Shown here piece by piece: positions 5,814 through 8,756 of a DNA stretch of 8,756 nucleotides; position 1 is the first letter of the stretch; each line of letters opens with the position of its first letter. Source of the stretch: an uncultured Hungatella sp. GTDB lineage: Bacteria > Bacillota > Clostridia > Lachnospirales > Lachnospiraceae. The notes below the pieces were generated by a model. That model worked only from the letters and a program-made list of their open reading frames with translations, had not been told where the DNA came from and did not search any database. A program made the translations under genes and the position numbers. Where the stretch lies: the NCBI GenBank assembly GCA_959018155.1, contig CAUEKH010000085.1:1-8756 (forward strand), written 5' to 3'.

Positions 5814-6353
5814 TCAGACCCTTCGCTCTGCCCGGTAAAAGCAGTATTCCCGCGGCCTTTTGTCATTGATATCCCGGTAAAGCGCCTTTCTCGCAAAGCG
5901 GTATCCCGCTCTCTCTGCCGTCCTGATGGAAGGGAGATTCTCCGGATTTATCGCGGCAGTCACCTCCCGGATTCCCGGATATTTTGAAAAGAAGTAATCC
6001 GTATACGCGGCAACAGCCTCCGCAGCGTATCCATTTCCCCGAAATCCGGATCCAATCAGGTACGTAATCCTTGCTCTGCCGGTGCCTTCAAAGGCTCTGC
6101 ATCCCACTGCCCCCACCAGCTTTCCGCTGGATTTCTCCACAATCCCGTAGGGCAGAAACGCTTTTTGAGGACTGTCTGTCAAATAAAGTCCACTTACTTC
6201 GTTGAGCCATTTCTCCAGCTTCCCCTTGCAGCTTTCCCAGCCCTGAAAAATATCCCCTGGCGTTTCGTCTTTTCCCAACCCAGTCAACGCCTCTGAATCC
6301 CACTCGTCTAACCCCCGTATCCAGAGACGTTTCGTTTCAATAATGTACACCAT
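5814..6353 (-). CDS. GNAT-family N-acetyltransferase (RimJ/RimL-like)
   Basis: From the chosen start this is a 179-aa cytoplasmic enzyme expected to transfer an acetyl group from acetyl-CoA to an amine. The opening IIETKRLWIRGL (residues 4-15) is the usual Acetyltransf_3 start. The acetyl-CoA pyrophosphate loop is RGNGYA (105-110) in GSGFRGNGYAAEAV, and the late conserved segment INPENLPSIRTAERAGYRF (135-153) is also present. The frame extends upstream to an ATG at 6383, but that start has no ribosome-binding site and adds ten unlike residues. The ATG at 6353 has GGGAG about 8 bases upstream and fits the family, so it is preferred. It follows polC by 41 bp with no terminator between, so it is probably read from the same transcript. 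The substrate (protein N-terminus, metabolite or antibiotic) cannot be predicted. Confidence 0.88.
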   Translation of the reverse strand: MVYIIETKRLWIRGLDEWDSEALTGLGKDETPGDIFQGWESCKGKLEKWLNEVSGLYLTDSPQKAFLPYGIVEKSSGKLVGAVGCRAFEGTGRARITYLIGSGFRGNGYAAEAVAAYTDYFFSKYPGIREVTAAINPENLPSIRTAERAGYRFARKALYRDINDKRPREYCFYRAERRV

Positions 6354-6394
6354 AATCTTCTCCCAGCCTTCTCCATTGTCCATCTATTGTCTAT

Positions 6395-8756
6395 TTACTG
6401 CCAGTCAAACAGTGACAGCTGATTCGATTCCGGCAGTTCCCCCAGCAGGCCCAAATCAGCCATTAAATCACATACCGTCTTGCTGACCTTCGTACGATTG
6501 CGGAAATCCTCTTTCGAGAGGAACGGTCCATCCTTGACCGCATCGACCACCGCGTCAGCCGCCTTCTCGCCAAGTCCGTCGATACTGCTCAGTGACGGCA
6601 TCAGCTTTCCGTCAATAATCTGGAAATGCCTTGCCTTGGCCTGATAAATGTCGATCGGGGTAAAATCGTACCCTCTCGCATACATTTCCTGAACGATTCT
6701 CATATCGCGCAGCGTATCCTGCTCCTTCTTCGACAGCGTGTCCTGGCGCTTCTTATAATCCGCCAGATAGTACTCCAGCTTATCCCGTCCCTGGCACATC
6801 AGTTCATAGGAGAAGCCATTGGCCCTGATACTGAAGAAAGCCGCGTAGTAAGCCAGCGGATAAAATACCTTACAGTAGGCAATCCGCCACGCCATCATAA
6901 CGTACGCTGCCGCGTGAGCCTTCGGGAACATGTACTTAATCTTCTTACACGACCAGATGTACCAGTCCGGAACACCGTGGCTTACCATCTCCTCTTCCCA
7001 CTCCGGCTTCAGCCCTTTTCCCTTTCGGACGCTCTCCATGATCGTGAAGGAAAGGCCTTCCTCCAGCCCCATGGAAATCAGATAGATCATGATATCGTCA
7101 CGGGTACAGATTGCCGTCTGAATCGTCGCCTTCCCCTCCTGAATCAGGGTCTGGGCGTTCCCGAGCCACACGTCGGTACCGTGGGCCAGTCCCGCAATCC
7201 GGACCAGGTCGGAAAAATACTTCGGCTGCGTATCAATAAGCATCTGCATGGCAAAATCCGTACCGAACTCCGGCACGCCAAGGGCCCCCAGCTTACAGCC
7301 GCCGATATCCTCCGGCTCAATCCCCAGCGCCGACGTATTCTGGAACAGCGACATGACCTCGCGGCTGTCCAGCGGAATATCCTTAACCGGATCGAACCCG
7401 ATTAAGTCCTGAAGCATACGGATCATGGTCGGATCATCGTGTCCGAGAATATCGAGTTTCAACAGGTTGTGGTCGATGGAATGGTAGTCAAAATGTGTCG
7501 TGACCGTCATAGTCGTCATATCGTTGGCCGGCCTCTGAACCGGGGTAAAGGAATAGATCTCCTCCCCGTGGGGAAGCACGATAATTCCGCCCGGATGCTG
7601 GCCGGTGGTACGTCTCACGCCGACACAGCCCTGCACAATCCTGTTTATCTCACAGTTCCGCTTATGTACCCCGTGTTCCTCATAATAGTTCTTCACATAG
7701 CCATAAGCCGTCTTATCCGCCAGCGTACCGATGGTCCCCGCCCGGAAGGTCTGTCCCTTTCCGAAGATAACCTCCGTGTAGTCGTGGGCCTTACTCTGAT
7801 ATTCACCGGAGAAGTTCAAGTCGATATCCGGCTCCTTGTCCCCCTTAAATCCCAGGAACGTCTCGAAGGGGATATCAAACCCGTCCTTCGTCAGCGGCCG
7901 CCCGCAGACCGGGCACGTCTTATCCGGCATGTCACAGCCGGCCATACCCGTATACTTCTTCACCTCTTCCGAGTCGAAATCGTAGTAATGGCAGTTGGTA
8001 CAGTAATAATGGGGACTTAAGGAGTTTACCTCCGTAATACCGGCCATATAGGCCACAAAGGAAGACCCGACCGATCCTCTGGAACCGACGAGATAGCCGT
8101 CCTCGTTGGATTTCCACACCAGCTTCTGAGCGATGATGTACATGACGGCAAACCCGTTGGAAATAATGGAGTTCAGCTCTCTCTCCAGACGCTCTGTAAC
8201 GATTGTCGGCAGATTCTCGCCGTAGATGGCGTGGGCCTTGTCGTAGCAGATGGTCCTTAAGTCCTCATCGGAGTTGGCGATAACCGGAGGACATTTATCG
8301 GGCCGCACCGGCGAAATTTTCTCGCACATGTCGGCAATCTTCCTCGTATTGGTGATGACCACCTCCTCAGCCTTATTGGGACCGAGATACTCAAATTCCT
8401 TCAGCATCTCCTCCGTCGTCCTTAAGTAAAGAGGCGCCTGCTCATCGCTGTCCTTAAATCCCTGGCCGGCCATGATAATGCGGCGGTAAACCTCATCCTC
8501 CGGATCCAGGAAATGGACATCGCAGGTGGCGCAGACCAGCTTGCCGAACTGTTCCCCCAGCTTTACAATCCTTTTATTAATATCAATCAAATCCTGTTCC
8601 GTCTTCACCGTGCTCTTCTCATCCCGCAGCATGAAGCTGTTGTTCCCGAGAGGCTGGATTTCCAGGTAGTCATAGAAATGGACCAGCTTGGCGATATCCG
8701 CATCCGACGCGCCGCGAAGCAGCGCCTGATACAGTTCTCCCGCCTCGCAGGCCGAT
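6395..8756 (-). CDS. polC: PolC-type DNA polymerase III alpha subunit, N-terminus cut by window edge
   Basis: The frame is open through base 8755, so the ATG at 8632 is internal; 786 C-terminal residues of an enzyme of about 1430-1500 aa are visible. PolC is the replicative chain-elongating polymerase of Gram-positive bacteria. In the visible fragment, SACEAGELYQALL (1-13) belongs to the PHP/palm region. A zinc finger has CTNC (252-255) and CPVC (281-284). The catalytic aspartates D310 and D312 lie in EPDIDLNFSGEYQ (plus-strand 7820-7828), and a further acidic site lies in KLDILGHDDPT. The fingers segment includes FPKAHAAAYVMMAWRIAY. The end, ESNQLSLFDWQ, carries the clamp-binding QLSLF (779-783) as in Bacillus PolC. 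The N-terminal domain, OB fold and 3'-5' exonuclease lie beyond the right edge. No internal stop or missing motif is seen. Confidence 0.97.
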   Translation of the reverse strand, partial: SACEAGELYQALLRGASDADIAKLVHFYDYLEIQPLGNNSFMLRDEKSTVKTEQDLIDINKRIVKLGEQFGKLVCATCDVHFLDPEDEVYRRIIMAGQGFKDSDEQAPLYLRTTEEMLKEFEYLGPNKAEEVVITNTRKIADMCEKISPVRPDKCPPVIANSDEDLRTICYDKAHAIYGENLPTIVTERLERELNSIISNGFAVMYIIAQKLVWKSNEDGYLVGSRGSVGSSFVAYMAGITEVNSLSPHYYCTNCHYYDFDSEEVKKYTGMAGCDMPDKTCPVCGRPLTKDGFDIPFETFLGFKGDKEPDIDLNFSGEYQSKAHDYTEVIFGKGQTFRAGTIGTLADKTAYGYVKNYYEEHGVHKRNCEINRIVQGCVGVRRTTGQHPGGIIVLPHGEEIYSFTPVQRPANDMTTMTVTTHFDYHSIDHNLLKLDILGHDDPTMIRMLQDLIGFDPVKDIPLDSREVMSLFQNTSALGIEPEDIGGCKLGALGVPEFGTDFAMQMLIDTQPKYFSDLVRIAGLAHGTDVWLGNAQTLIQEGKATIQTAICTRDDIMIYLISMGLEEGLSFTIMESVRKGKGLKPEWEEEMVSHGVPDWYIWSCKKIKYMFPKAHAAAYVMMAWRIAYCKVFYPLAYYAAFFSIRANGFSYELMCQGRDKLEYYLADYKKRQDTLSKKEQDTLRDMRIVQEMYARGYDFTPIDIYQAKARHFQIIDGKLMPSLSSIDGLGEKAADAVVDAVKDGPFLSKEDFRNRTKVSKTVCDLMADLGLLGELPESNQLSLFDWQ

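Noticed and set aside
6626..8020. Long plus-strand open frames (259 aa and 193 aa) opposite polC
   Set aside because: They lie antisense to unmistakable PolC motifs, lack ribosome-binding sites and read as low-complexity His/Arg/Leu-rich sequence. They are shadows of the polC codon pattern.

Overview
The window looks like a chromosomal segment of a low-to-moderate GC Gram-positive bacterium, most likely a gut clostridium of the Lachnospiraceae type (inference). The evidence is a PolC-type replicative polymerase, a Gram-positive LexA operator (CGAAC-N4-GTTCG type) in front of a Y-family polymerase, a YesN-like two-helix membrane sensor with an AraC DNA-binding domain, and an adjacent YtcQ/LipO-like sugar-type solute-binding lipoprotein. 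Gene bodies prefer G/C-ending codons, while the promoters are AT rich. No mobile element, CRISPR array or rRNA is visible.

Left part (1-3826): a solute-binding lipoprotein gene runs leftward off the edge. It is divergent from a rightward membrane-anchored AraC/YesN regulator. The 109-bp spacer holds two candidate promoters that overlap, plus a CTGTTTTA direct repeat spaced 21 bp apart, which may be the regulator's binding site. The regulator is split by one in-frame TAA (3305-3307). The sensor half is thereby separated from the DNA-binding half, although the reading frame and the protein-like sequence continue unchanged after the stop. It is treated here as a nonsense-disrupted pseudogene.

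Middle part (3778-5433, minus strand): an SOS-type unit. A promoter with a 17-bp spacer carries a LexA box between its -35 and -10. It drives a DNA polymerase IV/Y-family gene, followed by a small uncharacterised 107-aa gene whose ribosome-binding site overlaps the polymerase stop codon. The end of that small gene overlaps the end of the AraC regulator gene by 49 bp on the opposite strand.

Right part (5477-8756, minus strand): a two-gene tRNA operon, Pro(CGG) then Glu(CTC), has an upstream A/T-tract element, a near-consensus promoter and an intrinsic terminator. Upstream of it lie a GNAT acetyltransferase gene and the C-terminal 786 residues of polC, whose start is beyond the right edge. Both DNA polymerases carry the same QLSLF sliding-clamp-binding peptide.

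I see no clearly new system. The points most worth checking are the small gene coupled to the SOS polymerase, the interrupted regulator with its intact second half, and the antisense overlap between the SOS unit and the regulator.
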